Of a DNA stretch of 64,000 nucleotides, positions 51,501 to 60,370 are shown piece after piece (positions within the stretch are counted from its first letter, which is position 1; every line of letters begins with the position of its first letter). The notes under the pieces were generated by a model, which ran no database searches, was not told where the DNA came from, and saw only the letters and a program-made list of their open reading frames with translations. The stretch comes from Rhynchopus euleeides (taxonomy: Eukaryota > Euglenozoa > Diplonemea > Diplonemida > Diplonemidae). Location: assembly GCA_963210315.1 (NCBI GenBank), contig OY723317.1, positions 1,550,001 through 1,614,000 of the forward strand, given 5' to 3'. A program made the translations under genes and the position numbers.

Positions 51501-53511
51501 GGGGGGAGGTGGCGCGGGGGGGGTGCCCACGGATGCGCTGGTGGCCCTCGCGGACGGCTTCGCCTCGTCAGGGACCCCGATGGAGGCAGGGCCACTCCGC
51601 AGACAGGCCGTCGCCCGGGTACGATCCTCCCCCGAACTGTCGGGGCTCCTGGCAGACCCAGCGGCGTGGGCCAGCCGCATGTCCGCTTTCGAGAGGGAAG
51701 ACGAAGCGACGTGGGCCGACGACGTGCTCATTCGCGGGGCGGCGTGCGTGCTGCGGAGGCACATCATCGTCTTCCGCGACTACCGCGCGCCGACAGTGTG
51801 CGACCCCGGGTGCAAGCCGATCGCCACCGCGGTCGCCCTCGGGGGAGTAGGCGACCGCTTCCAGGCGCTCACCCTGCCGGCGGACGTGCAGGAGTTGGTG
51901 GGCGGGAGCACGACTGGGCCCCGGCCTACCGTACGCGCGGGCCCGCGGCTGCGAACTGAGCGGGCGGAGGGGGAGCAGGACGTGACGGAGTTCTGCCAGT
52001 TCTGCGAAGCGGACTTCTCCACGCAGGACACCCACGGCAGGTGTGTACACTGCCTCAGAGCCAGCTGCCCTGACTGTGTCGAGCACGTCACGGACCCCTG
52101 CCAGTGCGGGCGCACGGAGCCGACGACGGTGGTGCAGGAGGAGGTGATGGATGACGACGAGGACAGCACCGACAGCGAGGACGCCGGTCCCCCGCCGCCG
52201 CCCCCGGGGCCGGCCCCCGAGCCGGCGGACGATGTCCTGACCCGGTGGCTGACCGCGAGGGAGCACGCGCTTCCGGGAGTCACCACCGCGAAGCAGCAGA
52301 GCGTGCTGGAGATGCCGGACGTGCAGGACTTCCGGTTCACCCCCGGGAACTGCTTCTTCGACGCCCTCACGTTCCTCCTCGGCGAGGCCGGCGCGACTGC
52401 AGACGGCCTGCGGCAGTACGTCGTGAAGGCGGTCGGCGACCACGCTGACCTGAGGAGCAGGGCGGAGCCCTCCTACGAGGAGTGGGCGCGGCAGATGCGC
52501 GAGTCCGGCAGCATGAACGTTGCGTCGTGGGCCGACGAGCTGACGCTGCAGGGGGCCGCGCGGGCGACGGGCTCCCCGATCGTCGTGCTCGCTGATGACA
52601 CTGCACCGCGGATATACCGCCCCCTGAGGAAGCCGTACGGGCCTGTCGCGGGTGTCAAGTTCAAGGCATCGCACTACAGCCCACTCCACATCTCGGAGCA
52701 GGTGCGGTCCTTCGTGCTCCGCCTCGCACCGGCCGTACCCCTCGTCTCCACCGGCTGCCGAGGCGCAGAGGCTGGCCTCCACATGGTCCGAGTAGACGGG
52801 GGGACAGCCGAACTGTCGGTGCTGTGTGTCAGATGTGAGCAGCCGTTTGACACCCGAACGCCCCACTGGGAATGCATAGGCTGCAATCGCCTAGCGTGCA
52901 CGGGCTGTGTGTCGGACGGAGAGACATGTACCCGTCCGCCGGACCGAGGAGGCGACGGGGCTGCGACGGACGGTAACGCACACACGACCTCGGGCGGCTC
53001 TCCCTCTGCTTCTACAGCACCAGCCCCCTCGTCGAACGCGACCGCTCAGCCCTCCACCTCCTCCACCTCCTCCACCGACTCCACCTCCGACGCGCAGCAG
53101 GGCGGCTCCACCAGCGAGAACGCACCAGCCCCCTCAGCGTCGCAGCACACAGGCAAGCGGAAGGCCGACCGTGACGTGTCAGCCTCTCCCCCGGACAGGA
53201 AGCGCAGCGCGACGGCTGCCGACAAAGGCACCCCAGCTGACGACGCCGACGTCCCCAAGACGGTGGCTGAATGGGACGCCCTGTTCACCCCAGAGCCTGG
53301 CTCCCCGGAGGAGGAGTTCAAGTCCGCGAGGCGAGCCCTGCATGCGTGGCGTTGCAAGGTCCGCCTCCAAGACAGAGAGGAGCAGAGGCTGTACAATAAC
53401 CTCAACTCGAGGATGTACACCGCAGCGGGCATGCGTCGCGCGACAGCGGGGACAGCGTCCCAGGGATCACGCCGCGCCGCGCCGCGCGCGACAGGCGCCG
53501 CCACCCAGTGA
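45523..53511 (+). CDS. LINE polyprotein: OTU, zinc finger, RT, restriction-like endonuclease, two more OTU-like modules
   Basis: 2662 residues. Residues 1 to about 560 are low-complexity Pro/Gly/Arg-rich. OTU-like domain A has GDCGFFAI (Cys709) and His815 (TGQHFEGV). A C2H2 finger lies at about 872-900, with a CxxC...C pair at about 920. The reverse transcriptase (about 1140-1440) has SSGGQMGLRPDH, IDYANAFNSID (Asp1289), GVQQGDPLGP and YLDD (1374-1377). The C-terminal CCHC knuckle CEKCGRELDEMGTHAFDC (about 1697) leads into a restriction-like endonuclease with RRHD (1725), RPGDL (1758) and IDITV (1770). OTU-like domain B follows, where the GNC motif reads GNLL (1981-1984) and the His motif reads DRFQAL (2111-2116). 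A zinc ribbon (about 2157-2186) comes next, then OTU domain C with GNCFFDAL (Cys2277) and HYSPL (His2384), a second zinc ribbon (about 2434-2466) and a Ser/Pro tail. RT and endonuclease would carry out target-primed insertion. The OTU domains may act as deubiquitinases; that is inference. Confidence 0.88.
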   Translation: MEARDVPGRGHARRRGQWALMALLVAALPPPAGEQPGSPPVARETGGSQPPTRVQPGPPPVAAEARGSQPPARVQPGPPPVAARAAATAAAASAAPGQAGPGEGGFHTGPPTTAHRSDPPALCTPQRHSPTAAEGSRPPLVQAAAVTVAEGAAEAAAGRVTASRPNPLPHVMWGVGWAWGSGRVVGGLPPPRGDSFGWEGVLGQYGAGEGRANIPHPRLPCFFVPPPAQSHAPPAALPLIASQHPPTFRLSRSPPPSPPPSAPGVEGQAGVFEYSGPSPHLAPCNSLVPHPLISCPPSSHVPPAQVSPHLAITGKIGDSGAGGDLAPGAPTDAPPRRPTTPAAEQQGELYSQQGNNASGAPAGDRSTSQGTWMPACRGWSGDPPVGAECSSGVPTARGWGLPPGALAEGWDDGERRRWVRMRLPRQWRRPRARAVRRAAMKRRAPSRQRAGLRGTSPPSLRGVIWSLLRQAMWRPLMWGLRSYASPQSWVGLARAAVSACRRGLSEASRDCWSVVARLCGRAPRRHGMSRRPRHWVARRPARPMCLRRRAVRGIRLHARALHSPSSLPGTRWTGGGRLAWDRQDEILFDWLVFREDLARDTLERVLTRHVADDPRASLPDLAAARTRVRRKLEALPLPDYAPVWTEPSPALRDTPGGPTEGAHIPCDAMRGGADDDDAMGEAQGERDAVDDLLRDFGATRVPNAAQGDCGFFAIGVPAADIALRRQDLSEAAKKLQALTDLFGGDKAQHLAYAANLARPSSWMDHLALQLAARVWSIHIVVVQGGEHPIVSIRPAKVPDKELLQKTRVIALTGQHFEGVSIPRAELHGLVNRAEPAFLTRSNARMAELQTAEGQEELDVGSKLVERSTARLYCPHDSCRTSLMQAGIPILPTSMKDHLNRHLEKGDVLSRGTLRALKFAQCLKCDKVITLGDHQSCTACRKDLEPEPEAQAVGADIPAGELPSVEELRRHNIRVWEKVPKPLVKAWTAALSEAARETAARNSVAAWTILLMAPLVLLRSARMGGAKSKVTLRERQKVFDRWKRGEYATLWEEAREASKRQGGTGSRGSAPPRLSDEERWERRVGQLARQNRVSAAHKHLVPAKVAPSTTETLKKLQGKHPEGGAVHLERTVPAEKCKAFTPADVFRAVKSFPNGSSGGQMGLRPDHVRQALECKDALGAKPTAMLTQVINRMVKGAVPQEVMPVLGGAKLSALVKGDEDVRPIACGETLRRLAAKLLSTRHKGDARRILMRGRQVGVAVQRGLEAAASVVAQYAERSREKEDAVILKIDYANAFNSIDRGTFLKVVERHIPGLLPFVAWCYDSPSTLTYGEGVVSSSCGVQQGDPLGPLLFSLGIKEIAEELKKRTDLDGSLFYLDDGVIMGPACAVRAALDYVIQASTERGLEVKLSKCELIDLCEQSLEALEEEGFSLRLPEDEDKVGIVYRAGRNFTLLGAPIGSAAFCESYMDKKLLEFQPYLDALAKLQDKQVGLALLRHCEGFARLVFYMRAMGHKGVTEYLRKSDASVEKCLARILALEDDVLPESVMRQATMPVRLGGLGIRRAAEHWHAAALASTANGHSLCRELDPNFTWDEEGWETTCLAHNNAVDEDERRDPTQAPVGDVEQRELSRAIVSRQYRELFEESDAHDRARLRSLSLPHAGAFLGGKLSENSRIEGRQMIAVSRARLGIPLFEPDTVCEKCGRELDEMGTHAFDCNQGGALTRRHDATRDALFALAQEAGTNPEMESLHLLQDGQRPGDLVTRRIWPRVIDITVKNPVAASYVQAAARFTGAAAAQGEATKNRQYRDACAARGLVFAPYAMELFGGLAPSAHSVFSKLGRLAAERTGASRVQLTQEYACRVNSAFNNTLGATLLECGELTKACRSLARDRVEVEAAPPLDPDHFIRFEPDQVGQGAAFEDTDPDDAEGQGHQAVPPPSDEPLRPAQKPVDREPPTPEDLVREWRSAHNGVGVSFTSLMGGLGNLLPAVFQVQQLGGGGAGGVPTDALVALADGFASSGTPMEAGPLRRQAVARVRSSPELSGLLADPAAWASRMSAFEREDEATWADDVLIRGAACVLRRHIIVFRDYRAPTVCDPGCKPIATAVALGGVGDRFQALTLPADVQELVGGSTTGPRPTVRAGPRLRTERAEGEQDVTEFCQFCEADFSTQDTHGRCVHCLRASCPDCVEHVTDPCQCGRTEPTTVVQEEVMDDDEDSTDSEDAGPPPPPPGPAPEPADDVLTRWLTAREHALPGVTTAKQQSVLEMPDVQDFRFTPGNCFFDALTFLLGEAGATADGLRQYVVKAVGDHADLRSRAEPSYEEWARQMRESGSMNVASWADELTLQGAARATGSPIVVLADDTAPRIYRPLRKPYGPVAGVKFKASHYSPLHISEQVRSFVLRLAPAVPLVSTGCRGAEAGLHMVRVDGGTAELSVLCVRCEQPFDTRTPHWECIGCNRLACTGCVSDGETCTRPPDRGGDGAATDGNAHTTSGGSPSASTAPAPSSNATAQPSTSSTSSTDSTSDAQQGGSTSENAPAPSASQHTGKRKADRDVSASPPDRKRSATAADKGTPADDADVPKTVAEWDALFTPEPGSPEEEFKSARRALHAWRCKVRLQDREEQRLYNNLNSRMYTAAGMRRATAGTASQGSRRAAPRATGAATQ

Positions 53512-54362
53512 GGGCCAGAGTGGTCGAACCTGCAAGGAGCAGGTCCCCGCTCGACTACGTAGAGTATAGAGTAGAGTTTTGAGTAGAGGTAGATCCCCCC
53601 CCCTAGACCAGATGCCTTTGTGCAGTAGAGCACACACAGGTGCTGTGAATACCCCCTTCTCCGTCCCCCCCCCCCCCTCCCCCCCCAACTCCCCCTCGCG
53701 GCAGGCACGGTCGGCCCGACGAGTCAGTTCAGTGTTGTCCCTCAACGAGACCCCCTGTCCCCGGCCCTGTGAGCACCACAGCACCAGGGAATAGGCATCC
53801 CAACTCACAGGACCCACCGCCGTCACTGCATGCCCCTCTGCCCCGCGTTTCGTTACCTTCTCTGCCAGGTCACGGGTCCCCCCTCCAGGTGCCCTCCCGC
53901 CTCATCCCTTTTTACCCCCGTCGTTGCCCGTTTTGGCGCCCCCGATAGGCGGACCCAGGGAGCCTCGTCAAAGTGCCATCCCTACAGGAGATCGCCCTGG
54001 TTTTGGCCCCCATGAGCACCATGGCACCAGTAATCCAGGAAATTTGGCTCCCTGGATCCACCGTCACTGCTATTCTTGTCCTTCTGCATTACCTTTCACG
54101 CTTATTTGCCTTCGGACTGGGTCATGGGATGGAAGAGGGCGGTCGGGGTCTGGGGAAGTGAGGATGTGTGTCAAGACCTTGTCTCGTTGTGCCTGGGAGG
54201 TTTGGTGGTGGATGGGATGAGACACAGGCCATTGTGCCCAGAGAGCGCATGAGAGAGAGGGATTTGAGGCCCCCCGCCCCCAGGTTCCCTGCCCACCTGG
54301 ACGGACCCAAGTGCCTCACACCGGTTCTCTCCCCACCCGGTGGTCCACCTGACGGACTCCTC

Positions 54363-54366
<4 letters not shown>

Positions 54367-54401
<35 letters not shown>
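54367..54401 (+). other. poly(A) tail of LINE copy 2
   Basis: 35 A residues immediately before the right TSD. The 3' UTR ends CTGACGGACTCCTCGGTT, different from the 3' ends of fragments 4, 5 and 6. Confidence 0.95.
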
Positions 54402-54403
<2 letters not shown>

Positions 54404-55363
54404 TCAGGACATCGTCCGCCGGCTCGGGGGCCGGCCCCGGGGGCGGCGGCGGGGGACCGGCGTCCTCGCTGTCGGTGCTGTCCTCGTCGTCATCCATCAC
54501 CTCCTCCTGCACCACCGTCGTCGGCTCCGTGCGCCCGCACTGGCAGGGGTCCGTGACGTGCTCGACACAGTCAGGGCAGCTGGCTCTGAGGCAGTGTACA
54601 CACCTGCCGTGGGTGTCCTGCGTGGAGAAGTCCGCTTCGCAGAACTGGCAGAACTCCGTCACGTCCTGCTCCCCCTCCGCCCGCTCAGTTCGCAGCCGCG
54701 GGCCCGCGCGTACGGTAGGCCGGGGCCCAGTCGTGCTCCCGCCCACCAACTCCTGCACGTCCGCCGGCAGGGTGAGCGCCTGGAAGCGGTCGCCTACTCC
54801 CCCGAGGGCGACCGCGGTGGCGATCGGCTTGCACCCGGGGTCGCACACTGTCGGCGCGCGGTAGTCGCGGAAGACGATGATGTGCCTCCGCAGCACGCAC
54901 GCCGCCCCGCGAATGAGCACGTCGTCGGCCCACGTCGCTTCGTCTTCCCTCTCGAAAGCGGACATGCGGCTGGCCCACGCCGCTGGGTCTGCCAGGAGCC
55001 CCGACAGTTCGGGGGAGGATCGTACCCGGGCGACGGCCTGTCTGCGGAGTGGCCCTGCCTCCATCGGGGTCCCTGACGAGGCGAAGCCGTCCGCGAGGGC
55101 CACCAGCGCATCCGTGGGCACCCCCCCCGCGCCACCTCCCCCCAGCTGCTGCACCTGGAACACCGCCGGCAGGAGGTTCCCCAAGCCCCCCATCAGCGAG
55201 GTGAAGGACCCCCCTACACCGTTGTGGGCAGACCGCCATTCACGCACCAGGTCTTCCGGCGTCGGCGGCTCGCGGTCTACGGGTTTCTGGGCGGGACGCA
55301 GGGGCTCGTCTGAGGGAGGGGGCACCGCCTGGTGGCCTTGTCCCTCCGCGTCGTCCGGGTCGG
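54402..55363 (-). mobile_element. LINE copy 3, 5'-truncated part
   Basis: The reverse complement of about 51281-52242 of the full-length copy (OTU-like domain B, first zinc ribbon, Pro-rich linker). It begins with the TSD shared with 45181-45192 and ends at CCGGGTCGG, directly against duplicated host sequence TTTTGCTTTTATC at 55364. The minus-strand frame is open through this part. Together with 43758-45192 it forms one older, 5'-truncated insertion. Confidence 0.9.
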
Positions 55364-55787
55364 TTTTGCTTTTATCATCAAACCGCTTTGTTTGCGCTCC
55401 TTCGCAGTGAGGGTTGGGGCACGCAATGCAGAACAACATCGACTACCCCCCCCCCCCCCCCCCCACCACCCCCATCACCCCCCACCCCCACCCCCACCCA
55501 TCCTACGTCTTGCAGAGGCAGTCTGGACTGCTCTCCCCCACTCTTTTTCAAAGCGCCCTTTCTGTCTGTGTGGTGTCTATGTTGAACGCTCCACACCACA
55601 CCACCCCCACACACACACACGCCCTCCAGGGGACATACACACACACCCCTCCTGAGGCTGCAGGGCTTCAGTGGGGTGGGGTGGTGGTGGGTGGTGGTGG
55701 GTGCGGGGTCCCCCCCCACACCACCCGGACCGCCGCCTCAGGGAGGGGGTGGGGGGGTGGGGGGCACACACGCACATAACAGCCGCA

Positions 55788-58700
55788 ATGCGCCGCGATG
55801 GCATCTCAGTGTGCGAAGGGGTGATGCTGCGGGGGAGGGTCGCTCCCAACCCCGCCTCGCAGCGCTCCCACGTGATGCCGCTGAAGGCGGCCAGCACGGT
55901 GGAGAGCTTTGCGCAGCTGTTCGCCGAGAGGCTGGGTGTGCCGCGCCAGATCATCGACGGCTTCTACGACCCCTCCGGCGACAAGGTCCCCTCCATGTCC
56001 GCCCTCCGCACACACAAGCGCGTCCTCTACCTTCGGGCCAAGAGTCCCTCAGGCGGCACCTCCCGCACCACACGCACCCGCTCCCCCCCCTCCGCCCCCT
56101 CCTCCTCCGGGAGGTTCGCACGCCCCGCCCCGCCGTTCTCCATGACACACTCGCCGCCTGCGAAGCACCCAGCTGCCACACCTCCGAAGCCCAGCCCCAC
56201 CACCAGGCGGAAGAAGGCCGGCACGCCTGCGAAGAGCCCCGGCAAGGCGAAGGGGTCTCCGTATGGGCAGGTCACCCCGCCTGAGGGGCGCGGGCGTGGT
56301 GTGTCGCCCGACGGGGCTGCTGCGGGGCGGAGGAAGCCCGCGAAGCGGGCGACCTCTCTGGAGGCGATCCACCAGAAGTTCCAGAGGGAGCGGTCAAGAG
56401 GGAGGTCGCGGAGCCCGCGGGAGAATGCCTCGGCCGCTGCCTCTGCCGCGTCCAGCGGGAGGAGGTCTCGCGCAGGCTCGCTGGTGTCGGGCACGATGCC
56501 CGCGGTGGTGCCGCCCCCTCCGAAGCACCTCGTGGGGGGCATCCCCGTGCCGCGTATCCCGGAGGTGCTGCACAACACGAGCCCACACAGAGGGGGTGTG
56601 GAGCGCTGCGACACGCGGCGGAGCTCGCTCAGCGTGAGCACCCACGCCACCGCGTCCCCCAAGGTGTCAGCTGCCGGGGGAGCGTCGGGGGCACACCACA
56701 GGCCTGTGCAGCCCGCTGCCGTGGTGAGCCCCTCCACGAAGGAGAGGGTGCGGAGGCGGATGAGCGTGAACGAGTCAGTCGTGCCTCTCTACGACAACCA
56801 CCTGGGCAAGTCAGAGGTGGAGGACGGGGTGGCCAGCGGGGAGTTTGTCTTGGGGACGATGCGGGTCTCCGCAGCATGGGGGGGAGGCGCCGCCTATGTC
56901 GACGCGCAGGACGACCCCGATGGGCTTGTCCTCTCCGCAGAGGGCACGAAATGCATCATCATGCTCCCCGACACCGCAGGTGACGTCTCATACGCCAGTC
57001 GGAACAGGGCCCTCCCTGGAGACCTCGTGGTGGTGAGGTCTGACCTGAAGGAGGTGAGCCGGAGCCTCGCCGACGCGATGCACTGGGATGACGGGCTGCG
57101 CCCCCTGGGCGTTGTGTTGGGCACGGTGGTGTCGATCCAGCGGAGGTCGAATGTGAAGAATGTGTTTGCGACCATCACGGAGGAGGCTGTGGATGCGGCA
57201 AACTCATCGGAGCTGTACGCCGTGGCGACGCCCCTCAACCCTTCGTACCCCAAGATGCTGTTCCCTTCGGTGGCTGTGGGGCTTTTCCTGGGCGCCAGCC
57301 CCCTGAGCAACAAACAGGCGGTTGTGGAGCTGACCATCCGGAAAGAGTGGCCCCCAAACCTGCGCCTCCCCATCTGCGACCTGGCGACGGTCATCGCGCT
57401 CCTCCCTCTGGCGGCAACCCCTCGGGGGCTCACCGTCAGCCCGCTCACCCCGCCGCTCACCTCGCCCAGGTCCCCGCTGTCGCAGTGCATCTCGCCGCCC
57501 TCCAACACATCCCTCAACCCGGGGTTCCACTTCCCGCAGAGCTCGACCCACCCTGAGGTCCCCAGCTCCTACTACCTGGAGGAGACCCTCGCTCTGCGTG
57601 AGCTGGGGGTGCTTGCCCTCGATAAGGAGCACCACCTGGAGACGCTCAACTTCGGGTCGTATGTCGAAGGGGAGACGCCGTATATGCGGGACAAGCTGAA
57701 CGGGGTTGACCTGGAGGAGGCCCTGGAGCACATGCGGTGGATCCAGAGCCAGCTGGCGCAGGGCAGGATCGAGGAGGCGGTGGAGGACATCCGGGATGAG
57801 ACGCGCGCCTTCACGCTCTGCTCCGCAACGGATGAGGATGACGCGGCCTGCGGGACACCCGGGGAGTTTGACAACGCGCCGCAGCAGGTGGCTTACTCCT
57901 GCGCGCAGCTGGGGCCGAAAAAGGATGGCGACCCTGCCGCACCCCACACCACACGCCACCGGGTTGGGGTGCATATCCTGGACATCGGGGAGCTGATCGC
58001 CGAGACAGGCCCTCTGGAGCAGCTCCTCAAGCGCCGCCTCTCGACGGTGCGCCTCCCACACGCCGTGTTCCCCCTGCTGCCTGCGAGGGTGCGGGAGGAG
58101 GCGTCGCTGAAGCCCGGCGAAGCCGCACCCTGCATCAGCGTGATGTGGACCGTCACAACCGGGAGGGGCGAGCCGGCCTCCATCTCCGACGTCTGGGTCG
58201 GGGCGACGACAGTGCATGTGAGGTGTGGCGTAAGGGAGTCGCACCTCGCGATGCTGGCTTCAGGCTGCCCCCACTTCCCCTGCCCCATCTTCGGGATCAA
58301 CGAGCACGACAACCCCGTGGTGCTCCGGGGGGACGTCCTGGCCTTCATCAAGGTGATGCGCGACTCGGGGGACCTCCTCCACCGCACGGGGGACAGGCGG
58401 TTCCGCTTCATGACAATCCGCAACCTCTTCGCTGCCTCGGAGGGGGTGCATGCGCCTGGCGCGGCAGGCCCCCTCCGCAACCCGACTGCAGGGGGGCACA
58501 GCGACGCGTCGCTGCGGAGCCCGAAGTCCCCTGGGAAGAAGAAGCACCGCGTGGCCTTCTCGCCGAACCTCGTGGAGACGACCTTCGACCCGTCGAAGGA
58601 TCTCTACAGGATTGTCTGCGGGCAGGAGGCGATGGAGGGGTTTGCCAAGGCGGTTGCCACGGAGCTGCCCCTCAGCTTCCGGCTGCGGAAGGCTGTGGAG

Positions 58701-60322
58701 GGGATGGCGAACCAGCTGTCTGCGGAGAGCACGCACCTGTTGGAGATGCCGGGGCTGATCCCGGCTGCGAAGGCGGCGTACCCCGCGCAGCTGTTCACCG
58801 GGAGGAAGGTTGTGTCGCACATCTTTGCGGACTGCGTGCCGAGGGCGACCCCGACGGCCGGGCTGCTCTCGCCCTACCTGCGGAGCTGGAAGGTGCGGAA
58901 GCCGATCAACGAGGACGACCGGACCTTCAAGATCACCCAGCCGATGGACAGCTTTTTTTTACACTTGCCCGTCAGGTGGACCACCGGGTGGGGAGAGAAC
59001 CGGTGTGAGGCACTTGGGTCCGTCCAGGTGGGCAGGGAACCTGGGGGCGGGGGGCCTCAAATCCCTCTCTCTCATGCGCTCTCTGGGCACAATGGCCTGT
59101 GTCTCATCCCATCCACCACCAAACCTCCCAGGCGCAACGAGACAAGGTCTTGACACACATCCTCACTTCCCCAGACCCCGACCGCCCTCTTCCATCCCAT
59201 GACCCAGTCCGAAGGCAAATAAGCGTGAAAGGTAATGCAGAAGGACAAGAATAGCAGTGACGGTGGATCCAGGGAGCCAAATTTCCTGGATTACTGGTGC
59301 CATGGTGCTCATGGGGGCCAAAACCAGGGCGATCTCCTGTAGGGATGGACAGCTACGTCAACATCATCGTGCTCCGCATGATGCGCCGCCTCCTGAAGGC
59401 AAACTTCCACGACAAGGAGACACGCACGCAGAAGACACAGGACCATGTCAGGCTGGCCAACTCCGTCAGGTCAAACTGCGACCTGGGGCAGTCTGTGGAT
59501 GCAGCCCTTGCAGCAGATCTGGGGTCAGGGGATGCTGGTGGTGGTGATGGTGGCGGCAGTGGCGGTGACGGGGATGCGCAGGGCGGCATCTTCTACCACT
59601 CCCCGGTGCGGGAGGCGGGTATCGGGAGGTGGAAGCCCACCGCACTGAAGCAGCTCTACGCGCAGGACGCGGCGCACACCGTGCTGAAGATTGCGGCGTA
59701 TGAAAGGCTGCTGGACGTGACAAAGGCGGAGTGCCTGTCGCAGGCGGGCGGCACACACATCAGGGTTGTCGGGGAGTATATGGGCCTGCGAGGGTCAGGA
59801 GAGTCACGCGAGGTTGCCGTCTACTTCAAGGAGTGGGGTGTCATGCGGTGGCTCCCCTTGACCACGAAGGGTATGCATGGAGGGAGGGAGGGGGGAGATT
59901 GCGCTGCCCACATCTCAAGCTCTTTTTATTGGCAAACATGACTGACACCACGATCGGTGTCTGCGGTGCCGATTTCTGGTGCGAGCCTGGGCGCGGAGTC
60001 AGACTCCCGCCAGACCAGACCCCCCCCCCCCCGACGTGAGGACAACGTCACCCCGCATTTTTTGCTACCACCTCACTGCACACCTCACCCACACCCCACA
60101 GGCGACACTGTGATTGCGAAGGTCTGTGAGGACGACAAGGTGTCGCTCCTCTTCGAGCACAGGGACTCCGGCCTTATGGGGTCTGCAGAGACCGTCCCGC
60201 CCTATGGGAAGCTGTTTGTCGCATTTGCGCCATCGCTGACACGCCCGTCACCCCTGATGGACAGCGTCATCCAGCCCACCTCCGAGGTGCCCCCGAGGCG
60301 CCTCCCTTCTATTGCACACTGA
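55788..60322 (+). pseudogene. RNB-domain gene, copy 2, disrupted by a LINE insertion
   Basis: The equivalent of the gene at 15280-19413. ATG at 55788, intron at 59871-60101, stop at 60322. The coding sequence is identical to copy 1 as far as compared, up to codon MDS of the ITQPMDSYVN motif. There a 391-bp LINE fragment and a 10-bp duplication interrupt it. Translation would read into the insert and stop at 59153, losing the end of the RNB domain and the C-terminal exon. The rest of the gene after 59354 is intact in sequence. Confidence 0.9.
58953..59343 (-). mobile_element. LINE fragment 6 in the RNB gene copy 2
   Basis: A 391-bp, 5'-truncated insertion in minus orientation. T8 (short poly(A)) at 58953-58960, then the reverse complement of the LINE 3' UTR ending at a position equivalent to about 53980 of the full-length copy. 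Perfect 10-bp TSD GATGGACAGC (58943-58952 and 59344-59353), of which GATGG also matches the LINE, a sign of microhomology at the 5' junction. The empty site is seen in copy 1 at 18435-18444. The 3' end (GACGGGCAAGTGT) matches that of LINE fragment 5. Confidence 0.95.
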
Positions 60323-60339
60323 TGAGACCGAATCCTGGC

Positions 60340-60370
<31 letters not shown>

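Larger units (their letters stand above)
45193..54401 (+). mobile_element. LINE copy 2, full length, R2/NeSL-type endonuclease with OTU domains
   Basis: A 9.2-kb non-LTR retrotransposon with perfect 12-bp TSDs (GGTCAGGACATC, 45181-45192 and 54402-54413). 5' UTR 45193-45522, a single ORF 45523-53511, 3' UTR 53512-54366 and a 35-bp poly(A) at 54367-54401. It landed inside LINE copy 3. Full length, an open ORF and intact TSDs indicate a young and potentially active copy. Confidence 0.93.

Noticed and set aside
51568-52866. 432-residue ORF antisense to the LINE C-terminus
   Set aside because: Shadow frame; the sense strand carries OTU and zinc-ribbon motifs.
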